Under the pieces are notes generated by a model, which did not search any database, was not told where the DNA came from, and saw only the letters and a list, made by a program, of their open reading frames with translations. From Chiua virens (Eukaryota; Basidiomycota; Agaricomycetes; Boletales; Boletaceae), in assembly GCA_019787685.1 (NCBI GenBank), contig JAHNUO010000020.1, positions 434,001-498,000 of the forward strand: 64,000 nucleotides of DNA, given 5' to 3'. Of this stretch, positions 43,236-55,187 are shown one piece after another (position 1 is the first letter of the stretch; every line of letters starts with the position of its first letter). Position numbers and translations under genes: made by a program.

Positions 43236-45270
43236 TTGGATGTTTGTCAAGCCTCGTTCACAAAGGCAAGGGAGGGGTCACTCTACCATAATGGGACTTT
43301 GGTGGAGGGCAAAGAGGCCCAATGGCCCTACAGGTGCAATACAATTAACATAACAAACTACCCTAAAGGCTCATTGTACCTCCAAAAAGTGCTGCCTAAG
43401 GTGCCTTGCCACACATACAGCTGACACCCCAGAACAAGGCTTGCTTGCCTGCATGAGTATGTGAGCCTCTCCAATCTCCAATGCATCCCATCACCAGTTC
43501 AGTGACAATATCTATCATCCCTATTGCACTGCAGAGCAAACCATAGGTGAAATCCGCGAGAAATGCTCAAAATGTCACACCAAGGATTTCATCAAATTTC
43601 TCAAGTATGCAAAGTTGTATGGTCTTAACGGGGTCGACATCCCATTTTGGATCGACTGGCCATTGTTGGTTCCAGCAAAATTTCTGAAGCCTGAAGTACT
43701 TCATCATTTCCATCATTTTTTCTTTGATCACAATCTGCAGTGGTGTGTTGTTGTGGTAGGCAATGCAGAGATTGATTACCATTTCACCCTCATACAGACT
43801 ATGGTTGGATACCGCGCGTTCAAGGAGGGGGTATCCAAATTGAAACAAGTAACTGGCTGTGATCATCAGTCCATGCAGTGCTACATCATCAGTGTCATCA
43901 CCAGCGCAGTCCCACAGCGATTCCTGACAGCAGTCTGTGCATTACTAGATTTCCAATACCTCACACAAATGCCCTCTTTTGACAATCAAGTCTTACAGCA
44001 ATTGGACAATGCCCTGCTGATGTTTCACAATCACAAAGATGCCATCATCACAGCTGGTGGATGGTCCAAACATTTCAACATTCCAAAACTCAAGCTACTT
44101 CAGCACATCATTCCTTCAATTTGCGAGTCAGGTGCAGTTATGCAGTGGAGTGCAGACACTACAGAGCATGCACACGTTACAGAAGTCAAGAACCCTGGCG
44201 TATGCTGGAAATAATCAGAATTATTATGCACAGATTGCATGCCACCTCAATTGGGTTGACAAATGCTTCTGTTTTGATCTTGCCATGAGGATTGCAACAC
44301 TTGAACGTTAGCCACAAGATGACAATGAGGGAGAAGAGAAGCAGAATGAGGGAGAGGCAGAAGAGGGAGAGAATGATGAAGAGCATGAGCTATCTGAAGA
44401 GCTTCGGAATTCACTGCTCTACAATTCCCTGACCCACAATGTCATGGATTACTTTCAAATTGTATCCACACTGCACAACTGCACAGCTCCCACTGGCAGC
44501 AATGTACTACCTCGGTCTACATTTGCTTCCTCAACCACCACTATCTGTTTGGCTTGCAAGCCCACTTCGACAATGATCTCTCCCAAGCATCAGAGTCCTT
44601 CAGTCTTCCTGACCTTCACTCCACTCTTCTCACCTGTTTGGATTGCTTTTGAATGGGGGGGTGCACGATATGGCTGGACAGAGGCAGGCTGCATATTTCT
44701 CTACCTTTCCATTAGATAAGCTGTAGATCTAGATGAAGATTTGCATCCAACTGCAGACTTGGTGCACTCCAGAATTCATGGAACCTCCCCAAACCCTCAT
44801 TATCACCCCTTCCTCGCTGCAATATTCCCATGGTCGCTATGATTGCACAATTGTAAGTCAGACAACTGACAGCGACTGGCCCTCTGGTGGTCCTGATGGT
44901 GCAATTATTTCTCCAACTTTGTTGCTGATCTCATCCTTTGAAACCATAGGGCATTTGGTAGTACAGCTTTGTCTTGTGTTCCATGTACTCAGCATCAATA
45001 CCTTTTTCACATATGTGCAGAGGTTTCATGTTGGCACTGTTGACGCTGCATCTGGCCTGCACCCCCTAAAGTGCATGACAAGAAGGGACAGGTCTCACAT
45101 CAGAGACATAATTCTTCTCTCTCACATTCGCTCACCTGCACAGATAATCCCATGCTTTGGGAAGGCAGCCAACCCACACTTGAACGCTGGTACTAGCTAT
45201 GAACTTTCTAGCGACTTTTGGCTCAACAAGTACTGGAACAAACAATTTTACTATTCACTGATGCTGTAGG
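43236..45270 (+). pseudogene. Second Plavaka-like transposase, decayed
   Basis: The best-preserved part (43615-44214, 199 codons) aligns by pattern with the central and C-terminal catalytic region of Plavaka-type enzymes: FLKPEVLHHFHHFFFDHNLQ, AFKEGVSKLKQVTG, YIISVITSAVPQRFLTAVCA, LLDFQYL, FNIPKLKLLQHIIPSI, then TEHAHVTEVKN. Another frame continues NNQNYYAQIACHLN. A conserved tail follows: KCMTRRDRSH (about 45070), PCFGKAANPHLNAGTSYELS (45150s) and NKYWNKQFY. This family is a different lineage from the copy at 13.3-16.1 kb (for example EHAHVT instead of PEQLHI). Upstream remnants run from about 43240. Several frame changes and stops make it inactive. Exact boundaries are unknown. Confidence -1.
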
Positions 45271-45295
45271 CTGTCCAAACCTGAACTGAAATGCA

Positions 45296-45706
45296 GTGGA
45301 GTTCAAGGATTTTTTTTTCACCATCGTTACATGCATGTATAATAATTTGATTGTGTGCCAGCTGGCTATTCTTTTATTTTCCCATCAAAGGGTCCACCTT
45401 CTCAAACATTGCAATGAGTCCTGCAACACCCCCTCAAGATGCAAGTACATCAACAATGTCGCTCACACCTTATGCTCTGAAAACTATGTCAGTTCCAACC
45501 TCTGCCAAAATTTATTGGGCAGTACCACTCAACAAAGACCTTCACAGTGAACTGGAAGGCTCCATCATCAACGAATCGAATTTAACTCATGCTAGCCACT
45601 TTGTTCTCAATTTCTATGTCTCTCTCAAGAGAAACTACAACCTGGTTTTGAAATCCTAAACATGGTACGATTAAAGCAGCTATACAACCCCCACTTATGT
45701 TATTAA
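45296..45706. other. Spacer with a short C-terminal-like ORF
   Basis: A T-run at 45310 and overlapping ORFs of 84 and 102 codons occur here. No motif is recognised. It may be the decayed 3' end of the Plavaka-like element. Confidence -1.
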
Positions 45707-46063
45707 TAGGGATCTGTGTGGGTATGGGTATGGGTTGGACTTTGGATACCCATACCCATACCCATACCCATGCCATGGGTACAGTGGGTCCATAGCAAGG
45801 TGAGGGTAATGATGACGATGGTTTACCATGAGTGACTGAGGTTTAGCTAAGTTAGGATAAGGTATAAGATAGCAGAATGAGTATAGATATGATGTTTAGA
45901 ACAAGGTTTAGTCTATAGTTTAGGCTTGGTACTACTAAACCCATGGGTACGGTTTTTGATACCCACAGGAAAACCCATACCCACAGCATGGGTATGGGTT
46001 TTTGGTGGGTATGGGTATGGGTATGAGGTCTGATACCCATGGGTGTACCCATGCAGAACCCTA
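45707..46063 (+). mobile_element. MITE with (ATGGGT)n tracts, copy 2
   Basis: The sequence is bounded by TAGGGATCTG and CAGAACCCTA with possible TA duplications. Internally it matches 34770-35058 in opposite orientation. It has longer hexamer runs on the right side (GGGTATGGGTATGGGTATG near 46010), so the copies differ by hexamer expansion. Confidence -1.
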
Positions 46064-46701
46064 GTTGTTGGCAGCCCATTCATCTCCCTCATATTCTTCG
46101 ACATGTCACCACTACCCATGACCAGGGGCAAGGGTCATCTGAGACAAGTGGTGGCCACGTTCCACAACCTGAGCCCGCCCAAAGTTCCCAGAAGTGGTCC
46201 CAAACGTGGGCGCTGACCATCTAGTGCATGGTAGAGGGCCCCAACAACAATTTTGTTATCAAAACTGAACAGGGTACTTACTTACCTAGAGCTGGTTCAG
46301 AAGAAAAGAGAACAGCAATATGGCTGAATTCCATAGTGGCCGCACTTCACTCCCTACAGTCGAAATCAAAGACCATATTACCAGACATGGGACATCAATG
46401 GTCCAGGAAGTTCACCACCAAACCTGCCCCATCACAATTGGATTTGAAGATGAAGCCTGATGCTGCCCTCCTTGCATGCAATCTGTTTGATCTCAAAGGG
46501 CGAAGCTCATGGTGTAATGTCATGGCATTTCTAGAACTCAGCAGCTCTCAAGATTTTTCTCCTGTTGCTAAATAGCTTGCAAGGAAAGCCTTCACTGTAT
46601 TTGCTGTTCAGCCTGGTCATCATTTTGTTCTCGCTCTATTTATCTTACACTGACAGTTTCGCCTCCATTGCTTCAACCATGTCAGTTGCATAAACTCCCA
46701 C

Positions 46702-47348
46702 TGTAAGGAATAGATATTCCTTGTGCTCGTAAAGCACATTCCCACCACTCACCGTCATTATCCAAATCCAAATCTGAATCATCCATCCACTCGAATCTGT
46801 CGTTACTTGCTTGATCATATGCACAAACTCATCTGGATTGCTGTATCTGTGCTCGTTTTGCCTCAGACTCTTTTATTTTATTTTTAATGCTCCTTATTCA
46901 TACTTAGCATTGGCTAGACCATGTCACACAGCCCTTGCAGGGACATTCGGGTGCCCCTCAAACTTTATACCATATGAAAACCTTCTTGTGTTCATTATCC
47001 TTACTTAGGGCAAGTCTGAGGGTATTCCCGAGGACTATAAAATTCACTGTATTGACAAAATACAGTAGCTTTGCCCATGTGCATCTGTCTCACATCGTTT
47101 TCGGTTGATGTTCATTTTCTCACACTCTCCTCGTATTTTCTCGATCCGGATCAGATTGCCATGTCCACTTTTCTATCCATTTTAATCCAGATTTGCCCTG
47201 GATTCATCTCAGACTACTCAAAAACCATTTCTTGTCATTCACCAACTCAGCGTTGTCCCTGGGTTGAATGGAATCACATTCCTTCACCCTCTTTTCATTC
47301 TTTCAATCCCCCTGAGTATTGCACTACAGCTGGGATTTATTATCTTCA
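46702..47348 (+). repeat. Left LTR of the family C element
   Basis: This 647-bp LTR starts TGTAAGGAATAGATATTCC and ends TTATCTTCA. It is closer in sequence to the solo copy at 54538-55187 than to its partner at 50313-50910. Confidence -1.
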
Positions 47349-47616
47349 ACTGGAGCCCACCGCGAGGGACTTCCAGAAGTTGGTACAGATGATGACAACC
47401 CATCCACTCATTGTTCACCTCGCTCACAACACACCTTCGCTTCACTCTCAGAAAATTTTCGCCTCGGTTAACACCTCCTTGCATAGCATCATCACCCCTA
47501 TCGAACCCTGCACCACTACCCTTACACCACCACAGAACTCTAAGTGACATCAGACAAGTCGGACGACACACCTGTCATGGTGCACAGCGACCTGCACCAC
47601 CATCTGAATCGTTACT

Positions 47617-48270
47617 ATGCTATCACCTGGATATCTCCTACAGCTGCCCTTCCGGACTGCCTCTAGTGCCCCATGTTTTGACACAACCATTCCATCACAG
47701 TTACCTGCCTTTTTCAAATATGTTGATCAGTTAGCTATGAGCATTGGACTCACAGACACACAGAAGATTAATACAGCCATCTGGTATGCCTACCCGGAAG
47801 ACACCAAGCTATGGTGGACATCACAACAAGTACTCGCAGCACAGCCAGATTGGTCAGTGTTCGTAGCAGATGTCCAGCACTGGTACTCATCATATGACGA
47901 TGATTACCCACTTTATGTTCCAGAACCATCCATCGACATCACCACCAACCCCATCCTTGCCTCAGCATCCACCTCATCGAATCTAGCAGATCACACGCCA
48001 CAAAGTGATTCCATCTGGGTCTATTCAAGGATAGTAGAATGTGATCCTGAGCAATCCAGTAACATCTCAATCGAACCCATCTGTGCTGATCCTTTGCCTT
48101 TCACAGCTGTCAAATTTGTGGTACCACATGCCAAAACACAGGAGCAAGATGAACCAGATTGCCCCAACACATCTCACCCTCTACGCTTACCCTCCTCAGG
48201 CACAATCTCTCTGCCACCAGACATATGCATGCATACATCAATCCAGACGCTCTCAAGTCCATCACCATGA
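47617..48270 (+). CDS. Gag-like ORF of the family C element
   Basis: This 217-codon ORF has a start resembling LTR-element capsids of basidiomycetes: AFFKYVDQLAMSIGLTDTQK, AIWYAYPEDTKLWW, then DWSVFVADVQHWYSSYDDDY (about residues 28-95). The rest is disordered and Ser/Thr/Pro-rich. The region upstream in another frame (from about 47390) may add to it. No zinc knuckle is visible, and no pol follows (48316-48999 is open but has no recognised motif). Its first codon in the listed frame may not be the true start. Confidence -1.
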   Translation: MLSPGYLLQLPFRTASSAPCFDTTIPSQLPAFFKYVDQLAMSIGLTDTQKINTAIWYAYPEDTKLWWTSQQVLAAQPDWSVFVADVQHWYSSYDDDYPLYVPEPSIDITTNPILASASTSSNLADHTPQSDSIWVYSRIVECDPEQSSNISIEPICADPLPFTAVKFVVPHAKTQEQDEPDCPNTSHPLRLPSSGTISLPPDICMHTSIQTLSSPSP

Positions 48271-49429
48271 CCAATCCAACCACCTTCACCCTCTTCAGAT
48301 ACATCACAACTCAACTTGTCCACCCCATCACTCTCACCATCAACTACACCAGCCTTGCCACCTCTGCCACCTTGGATGACTATGAAGTTGCCATCAACAA
48401 ACCTTGCGCTACCACTCACCCATCCATCATGTAGTACTGGATTGCAGCTTAGCAGATTGATGTTTTCAGCTATGACAAAATGGCCAACCAGGCACATACT
48501 CTCATCCCACTCACTTCCCTCTTACCCACCTGGCTTAGCACGACCACCTCACTTGCCTCCAGAGGACACAACTGTTTTATCACCACCAGATCCACCATCA
48601 TTGCCATCCGTTCACAATAGCAGCACACCAGCTGTGTCACCAAAAACATCTATCTGGATAGCTCAGATCATGTCAGATCCATCACCACCCGCATTGCCTA
48701 GTTGGTCTCTCATCTCTAAAGCTGTCCTATTGCCTATCATGTCCAAACCACCGTCTCTACATTTACGGCTGTATCTGAGGACCTGTACTTCACCGGTTCA
48801 ATTGGTTCTGAGCTGGTTATTGAAACTATGCATGCCCTTCACTGCTCTCTCAATCTGCTTCCCCCTCTCTCAATTTTACACTAATGCGTGTGTCTTTTCA
48901 TTTCAGTTTATATCTCAGCTGTCTCTGCCCACATTGGGTTTATTCAATGACCTGGCCAATGCTGTTTGGTCGCATTTTCCTTTCAACCCAGGAATCTGAC
49001 TGTTTCTTTTTTTTTACTATCATCGAGATGCCCTCACCCTTTCTCCACAGCATTATCTGGATGACCGGGAGGTCATCAGATATGGCCTACCTAGGGGGGG
49101 GTCTACAAGACTGCCTCAGTTTTCACATGCAACTTTTCATGTTTTCACAATTTCAGTCGTTGAAATCATTCTTTTGCATATCTGTTTCATCTCTGTTTCG
49201 TCCCTGGTATTCATCTGGCAGATCTCTATCTCACCCTGGGTTTAGTCCAGTGATCATTACTCATCGAACAAGAAACCATCGCAGAAAAGAAAGAATACCG
49301 TATAGAAAAACCAACACACACTTGTATAGTCCATTCATTTCTTCTACCACTCAATTCACTACTTCATTATTGCGACCATCTAGAATTTGTGCCCTCATCC
49401 ACTATGTACCACTTCTGCTCTTCGAATGT

Positions 49430-50312
49430 GCATAGGCACAACGCACTTTATCTGGTCATATCCAGATCATTTCTGGACATTTTTAGGTATCACAAAAGGG
49501 CATCTGTTGAAGGTATAGACATGAAAGATGCATGATGAAGACAAGCCGAGTTGGACACTTGCCAATTGGTTTCATTTTGTTTTTCTCTTTCTTATCATCT
49601 CTTTCACGTTCAACCATACAGTTCTTTTCTTCGTATTCAGATCACACAGCAAGCAGCAGACAGCGAACTTGGCTGACCAGATCACATAGGATCACACTGG
49701 ACACATGCAGACAAGCAGAATTCATGCAGGACAATTGACGCATACCAGAGACCAGAGATACTATCACTGCGATGAACACAAAACCTTCACACACACTTTG
49801 CATCACAGATTACAGCCACACTTCATCCACCATGCCTTCATGCACAAAACTGTAGACAACAGACATGCAGAAAAGCCACACATCACACTGTCACAATCAC
49901 TATCCAATCCTGTCATTTATGGATTATCATCACTGCACCACTATCACCAGTTGTCATTGTCATTCCTGTCATTTTTGGATCATCATCACTGTGCTGTTAT
50001 CTCCAGTTGTCATTGTTGTCCCTGTCATTTTCGGGTCATCGTCACCATGTCGCTACCACCACTTGTCATCACTGTCGTCTCCAGTACTCATTTCACATTC
50101 AATTATTGCCATATTGCTATCATCACCTTTTGTCGTTGCTGCTGTCGCCTCTATCATAGTTTTGTATCCAGATTCATTTGCCATCATCACCACCATCATA
50201 ATTTTCATATCCAGATCCATCCACTGCCATCCACAACTGTCACATTGAACCACTGATCGCATCCCCATGCACATCAGGCTGACCGGGGACAGTCAGCATC
50301 TAAAGTCCCCAT
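49430..50312. other. Non-coding internal part of the family C element
   Basis: Low-complexity CATCATCACCAC-type sequence (about 49920-50230) on a background without a supported ORF precedes the right LTR. No polypurine tract of normal quality was seen right before 50313. Confidence -1.
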
Positions 50313-50910
50313 TGGGTATAGGGAATAGGTATTCCCTGTGCTCACATAGCACTTTTCCGCACCCCATCGTCACCTCTGCTTGTGTGAACTCATCCAGATT
50401 GCTGTATCTGTGCTCATTTTGCCTCGGACTCTTTTATTTTATTTTTATTGCTCCTTCTTCATACTTAGCATTGGCTAGACCATGTCATGCAGCCCTTGCA
50501 GGGATGTTCAGGTGCCCCTCAAACTTTATACTGTATGAAAACCTTCTTTTTATTATTATCCTTACTTAGGACAAGTCTGAGGGTATTCCCAAGGACTATA
50601 AAATTCACTGTATTGACAAAATACAGTAGCTTTTGCCCGTGTGCATCTGTCTCACATCATTTTCAGTCGACATTCATTTTCTCTTGCTCTCCTCGTATTT
50701 TCTCGATCTGGATCAGACTGCCGTGTCTGCTTTTCCATCCATTTCAATCTGGATTCGCCCCGGATTCATCTCAGACTACTCAAAAACCATTTCTTGTCAT
50801 TCACCAACTCAGTGTTGTCCCTGGGTCGAACAGAATTGCATTCCTTCACCCTCTTTTCTTTCTTTCAATCCCCCTGAGTATTGCACTACAGCCAGGATTT
50901 ATTACCTTCA
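50313..50910 (+). repeat. Right LTR of the family C element
   Basis: This LTR is homologous to 46702-47348 but shorter and more diverged. It lacks about 50 bp near its start, where TCCAAATCCAAATC would be expected. It ends ATTACCTTCA and is followed directly by FunK1 coding sequence. The exact left end is uncertain by a few bases. Confidence -1.
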
Positions 50911-52077
50911 CTGTGACTACTCCATTCACCACCATGCTCACTATTTCACTCACATACTCTACATTTTGGCCTTTGGACCCAGGGAACTTGTCAGCTATGA
51001 CCCCACAATCTGCTTCTTGCTTATTGTCTCTTGGAAGAATCAACTTCACCCTCTCCCTTCTCTGACAATCAAGATTGGCGATGACACGTATATCATCATA
51101 TGCCTTCTTTTCAACAGCAAGCAGATCTGTGGGAGAGCCACTCTGTGCTTCATCGTTGTCAAGGAAGATGATCCAACTAATTGGCAGTACATTGTCAAAT
51201 GTTCATGGTCACGCAAAGGGCAGAGCACGATGGAAGAGCAAATGTTGAAACAAATACAGGAAAGAGGTTTGGAATGTGGTGTCCTCACTCTTGTGAAGGC
51301 GTGGACGGTGCAGATTGGAGGGGTAGATGACTCAATGGCTCTCTGTTGACCAGATCACCTGCTAAAATACCTGAGCAAAGATGAGAAACAGGAGATCTGA
51401 ATCCAGCATCATTTACTTCTTGAACTCATTGGTGTACCTTTGGAAGGGTTTTCTTGCATTCAGGAATTGCTTAGCGTCCTGATAGACATTGCTGATAGTT
51501 AGGTGCCATTTTTATTATGTGTGTCAAGCAACATTAATCAACATTTCAGTCCACAAGTTATTTGTCATCTGATGTGGGATTCTTCACTGCGATATTAGCA
51601 TGAAGAACACGTTAATGTACACCCTTAGTAGCTCAGTATCCTGGCCAATCCATTCAAATGACAAAACAATCTGCCAATGTCTTGCTGTGTGCAATACAAT
51701 TATCCAACAGTGTAACTTTCGCCATGGTCTCCTAATTGATTTCAACTATGCCAAATTTCTGGATCAGGAATTGCTTGTATCTGAGGGAGAGTGAACAGTA
51801 TGGATTACTAACATTCTTAGTCTCTTGAGCTCATTGTCATCCAGGGTACAATTCCGTTCATGGCACTCGAGATGCTCATGGAATTTGGGTCTAAAACCAT
51901 GCCCAACGTCTCCCATAAACCCAAACATGATCTAGAACCCATCATTTATGTTCTTGTCTGGATGTGTGTACTCTATTCACACCCAAATGGTCCACAAAAC
52001 CAACCCATCCCTGCACAAGAAACATGTTTATAACCATGGATAACATGTAAAACGTGCCAGGATGTTGAGGCACTTTG

Positions 52078-52786
52078 TGTTACGATAGTTCCAGGTAGGA
52101 CCTAACATAGCCACAAAAGTGCCAAGTATCAAGTGGCTGCAATAACTCAAACAACCACCACTTGGTACGTGGTGCACTGCAGAGTTAAACAGGGGTTTCT
52201 GGTCAGTGGGTTGCTACCAGAGAGTCAAGGTAAAACTCAGGCATTGCTGAGAGTTATCCAGTTGGGAATCTATACCCGAAGGATGGTTGAGGGTTGAGGG
52301 TGACTTCATTGAGTCCAAGTGGTCAAGGGAGGACAATGATGGTCCTTGGTCGAGTGGTCACAAGGAAGGTTCTGAGTGGAGCAGTGATACTCAGCTAGAT
52401 TGTGGAGATCAAGACTAGAGTACAGGAGTAACACTGTGAGGTATTTACACAGTAAGAATCGTGCATGGACCAAGTGTCCAAAAGGGGTGGCCAAGAAGAG
52501 CGGAAGGGAATATCGGCCAAAAGGAGGAATCGTATGATGTGATGGCAGTGGACAATAACAAAGATGAAATGACAAATGTGAGGCCATTGGACGATGACAA
52601 GAATGAAATGAGTAAGAGCAATGCCATTGGATGATGACAAGAAAGAAGAAGCACAAGCACTCAGGTTAGGCCAGTGTGAGGTTATGTAAGGTGGAAGAGA
52701 AATGAGTACGGATGAACGTACAAGGATACCTAGGTATCGAGTGTAGAGAAGAAGTACAAGTGAAACAAAAGAGAGAAATTGTAACA
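52078..52786 (-). mobile_element. Solo LTR, family D, in the FunK1 gene
   Basis: This 709-bp LTR (plus strand TGTTACGATAG...GTAACA) has a perfect 5-bp duplication CTTTG (52073-52077 and 52787-52791). Minus orientation is chosen for the family from the TATAAATACC box in the related copies. Confidence -1.
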
Positions 52787-53553
52787 CTTTGGAGCACTAA
52801 GACAGGCAAACTTCACACCCGAGTTCCAATCCAGCATTTCACATCATACTTTCAATGTCTTAAACATTTTGCTGAGAGACTCTATGCTGCCATCACAAAC
52901 AATCAACAAAACTGTCACTCCCCTAATCCACAACCTTCTGAGAACCATCCTACTTGATGCTTTTCTTGAGGTGCAAGAGCCAGAACTCAATCCAAAACAT
53001 CCAGATTCAAGTGTATGAAAGACTTGGAAGCATAAGATGGTGGAAGACCTAGAGGCGGATGCAGAGACGGACACAGAAGTTGATGCAGAGTTGGAGGGAA
53101 AGGGGGGGACAAAGGGGAAGGGGAAGGCAAAAGGGAATGGGAAGGGATTTGCAGAGTCAGCTGGGGCTGAGGCTAAGGCTGAGATGTCCTTGATAACTTG
53201 GAAGTGGTCTCGCCATTAGCAGCAGTCACATACTTACATCTGTATGTCTCAATGTCTCAATTTGGTTAGATCAAGTTTACTAAAAAGAGATGTGCTGCTG
53301 TGGCCATGCATTTCTGATCCATCAGCTCAAACTCAAAGGTTGGATATCTTGGACATGTTGTACCACGCAGGAAGTTTGTGAGTCGAGCTCAGAGTTTCTG
53401 CCATCCTGATCCATCACGTACATGTCTGCTGCGCAGGTTCAGGCAGGTTTTGAGTCACATTGTGCACATGGCATCAGGAAACATTGAGCATTGTACATGC
53501 ACCTGTAGTGATTATGGTGTGCATGACCTACCTTCTGACTCACGTCACTTAGT

Positions 53554-54433
53554 TGTTACAATAGTTCCAGGTAGGACCTAGCATAGCCGCAAAAGCACTA
53601 AGTACCAAGTGGCTGCGATAACTCAAACAACCACCACTTGATACGTGGTGTGCTGAAGAGTCGAATGAGGGTTCTGGTCAGCAGATTGCTACCAGAGAGA
53701 CAAGTGAAAACTCAGGTGTTGCTGAGAGTTGTCCGGTTGGGAATCTATACCTGAGGGATGGTCAAGGGTCAAGGGTTGACTATGAAGAGTCCGAGTGTTC
53801 AAGTAGGACTAAGAGTAGTCTGGTCGAGTGGTCACAGGCGCTGTGGTGAGTGGAGCAGAGATACTCAGCTAGATTGTGGAGATCAAGACTAGTGTACATG
53901 AGTATCGCTGTGAGGTATTTATACTACGAGAATCATGCATGGACCAAGTAACTAAAAGGGGGAGGCCAGAAGAGCAGAAGAGCAAAGGGCCAAAAAGGAA
54001 GTGCACGATATCCAAAAGGGGTGGCCAAGAAAAGCGGAACAGGAGAAAGGCCAAAAAGGGAATCATACGATGCGAGGGCAACGGACGATAACAAAGATGA
54101 AATGACAAATGCAAAGCCATCGGATGATAACGAGAATGAAATGACAAATGCAAAGCCATCGGATGATGACGAGAATGAAATGACAAATGCAAAGCCATCG
54201 GATGATGACGAGAATGAAATGAGTAAGGGTGATGCCATCAGATGATGACGAGAATGAAATGAGTAAGGGCGATGCCATCAGATGATGACAAGAAAGGTAA
54301 AGCATAAGCACTTGGGTAATGCCAGTGCGTGGTTATGTAAGTGTAAAGTGAAACAAGTACAAATGAACATACAAAGATACCTAGGTATCGAGTGAAGTGA
54401 AGTAGTACAAGTGAGAAGAAAGAAATTGTAACA
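53554..54433 (-). mobile_element. Solo LTR, family D, expanded by a minisatellite
   Basis: This 880-bp LTR (TGTTACAATAG...GTAACA on the plus strand) has a perfect duplication TTAGT (53549-53553 and 54434-54438). It carries TATAAATACC on the minus strand (about 53920). It is longer than its relatives because of internal repeat growth at about 54080-54290. Confidence -1.
54080..54290. repeat. 39-40 bp minisatellite inside the family D LTR
   Basis: Copies of GATGA(T/C)(A/G)ACGAGAATGAAATGA followed by CAAATGCAAAGCCATCG repeat about three times at 39-bp spacing, then two copies of a 40-bp variant ending AGTAAGGGCGATGCCATCA. The 709-bp and 740-bp relatives have one to two units. Confidence -1.
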
Positions 54434-54537
54434 TTAGTGAAGAATGTATAAAAGCCTGACATTTTCTGCATGTCCTGCAGTCTCCACCTCTTGTCCAACT
54501 GATTGTCTTCGCCCAGGTTTTTGATGGCTAGAACCGC

Positions 54538-55187
54538 TGTAAGGAATAGATATTCCTTGTGCTCATAAAGCACATTCCCACCACTCACCATCATTATCCA
54601 AATCCAAATCCGAACCATCCATCCACTTGAATCTGTCGTTACTTGCTTGATCATATGCACAAACTCATCTGGATTGCTGTATCTGTGCTCATTTTGCCTT
54701 GGACTCTTTTATTTTATTTTTAATGCTCCTTATTCATACTTAGCATTGGCTAGACCATGTCACGCAGCCCTTGCAGGGACATTCGGGTGCCCCTCAAACT
54801 TTATACCATACGAAAACCTTCTTGTGTTCATTATCCTTACTTAGGACAAGTCTGAGGGTATTCCTGAGGACTATAAAATTCACTGTATTGACAAAATACA
54901 GTAGCTTTTGCCCATGTGCATCTGTCTCACATCATTTTCAGTCGACGTTTGTTTTCTCTCACTCTCCTCATGTTTTATCAATCTGGATTTGGACTGCCAC
55001 ATCCGCTTCTCTATCCATTTTAATCTGGATTTGCCCTGGATTCATCTCGGACTACTCAAAAACCATTTCTCATCATTCACCAACTCAGTGTTGTCCCTGG
55101 GTCAAATGGAATCACATTCCTTTACCCGCTTTTCTATTCTTTCAATTCCCCTGAGTATTGCACTTCAGCCAGGATTTATTACCTTCA
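54538..55187 (+). mobile_element. Solo LTR, family C
   Basis: This 650-bp LTR (TGTAAGGAATAG...ATTACCTTCA) is homologous to 46702-47348 with few differences. Flanks are CCGC on the left and CCGT on the right, compatible with a 4-bp duplication carrying one C-to-T change. TATA box GACTATAAAATTC is present. No internal sequence follows. Confidence -1.

Larger units (their letters stand above)
46702..50910 (+). mobile_element. Gag-only LTR retrotransposon (family C) inside the FunK1 gene
   Basis: Left LTR 46702-47348 (TGTAAGGAATAG...TTATCTTCA), internal region of about 3 kb, right LTR about 50313-50910. Two nt after the left LTR comes TGGAGCCCACCGCGAGG, positioned like a tRNA-type primer site. 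Host coding sequence resumes directly after the right LTR, which shows the segment is one insertion. The internal region has a gag-like ORF but no protease, RT or integrase motifs, so it would depend on another element. An expected 4-bp duplication (CCAC) is clear only on the left; the right junction (TTCACTGTGAC) fits if 3 nt of a CACCAC repeat were lost. A TATA box (GACTATAAAATTC) is in both LTRs. Confidence -1.
46228..53219 (+). pseudogene. FunK1-type fungal protein kinase gene, split by two insertions
   Basis: Three segments on the plus strand belong together. Segment 1 (46228-46701) carries the N-terminal domain (KPDAALLACNLFDLKGRSSW, FLELSSSQDF, QPGHHFVLAL, CFNHVSCINSH). An LTR element then interrupts. 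Segment 2 (50911-52077) resumes CDYSIHHHAHYFTHILYIL, ICGRATLCFIV, LVKAWTVQ, GVPLEGFSCIQELLSVLIDI, then the catalytic loop ILHCDISMKNTLM (HRD changed to HCD), LLIDFNYAKFLD (DFG-like), and GTIPFMALEMLMEFG with IIYVLVWMC. A solo LTR follows. Segment 3 (52787-53219) is the tail, ending in a Lys/Gly-rich stretch. Stops include TAG 46573 and TGA 51347 and 51398 (the last two expected Arg). The HRD arginine-to-cysteine change is also a CpG transition. FunK1 kinases are expanded in basidiomycetes; substrates are unknown. Certainly inactive here. Confidence -1.

Noticed and set aside
47351..47370. tRNA-derived sequence after the family C LTR
   Set aside because: The string fits a primer-site position, but its complement lacks a T-arm consensus, so no tRNA could be named.
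49705..50256. 183-codon His/Ser-rich ORF
   Set aside because: It is read from CATCATCACCAC-type sequence with several alternative open frames; no protein family is visible.
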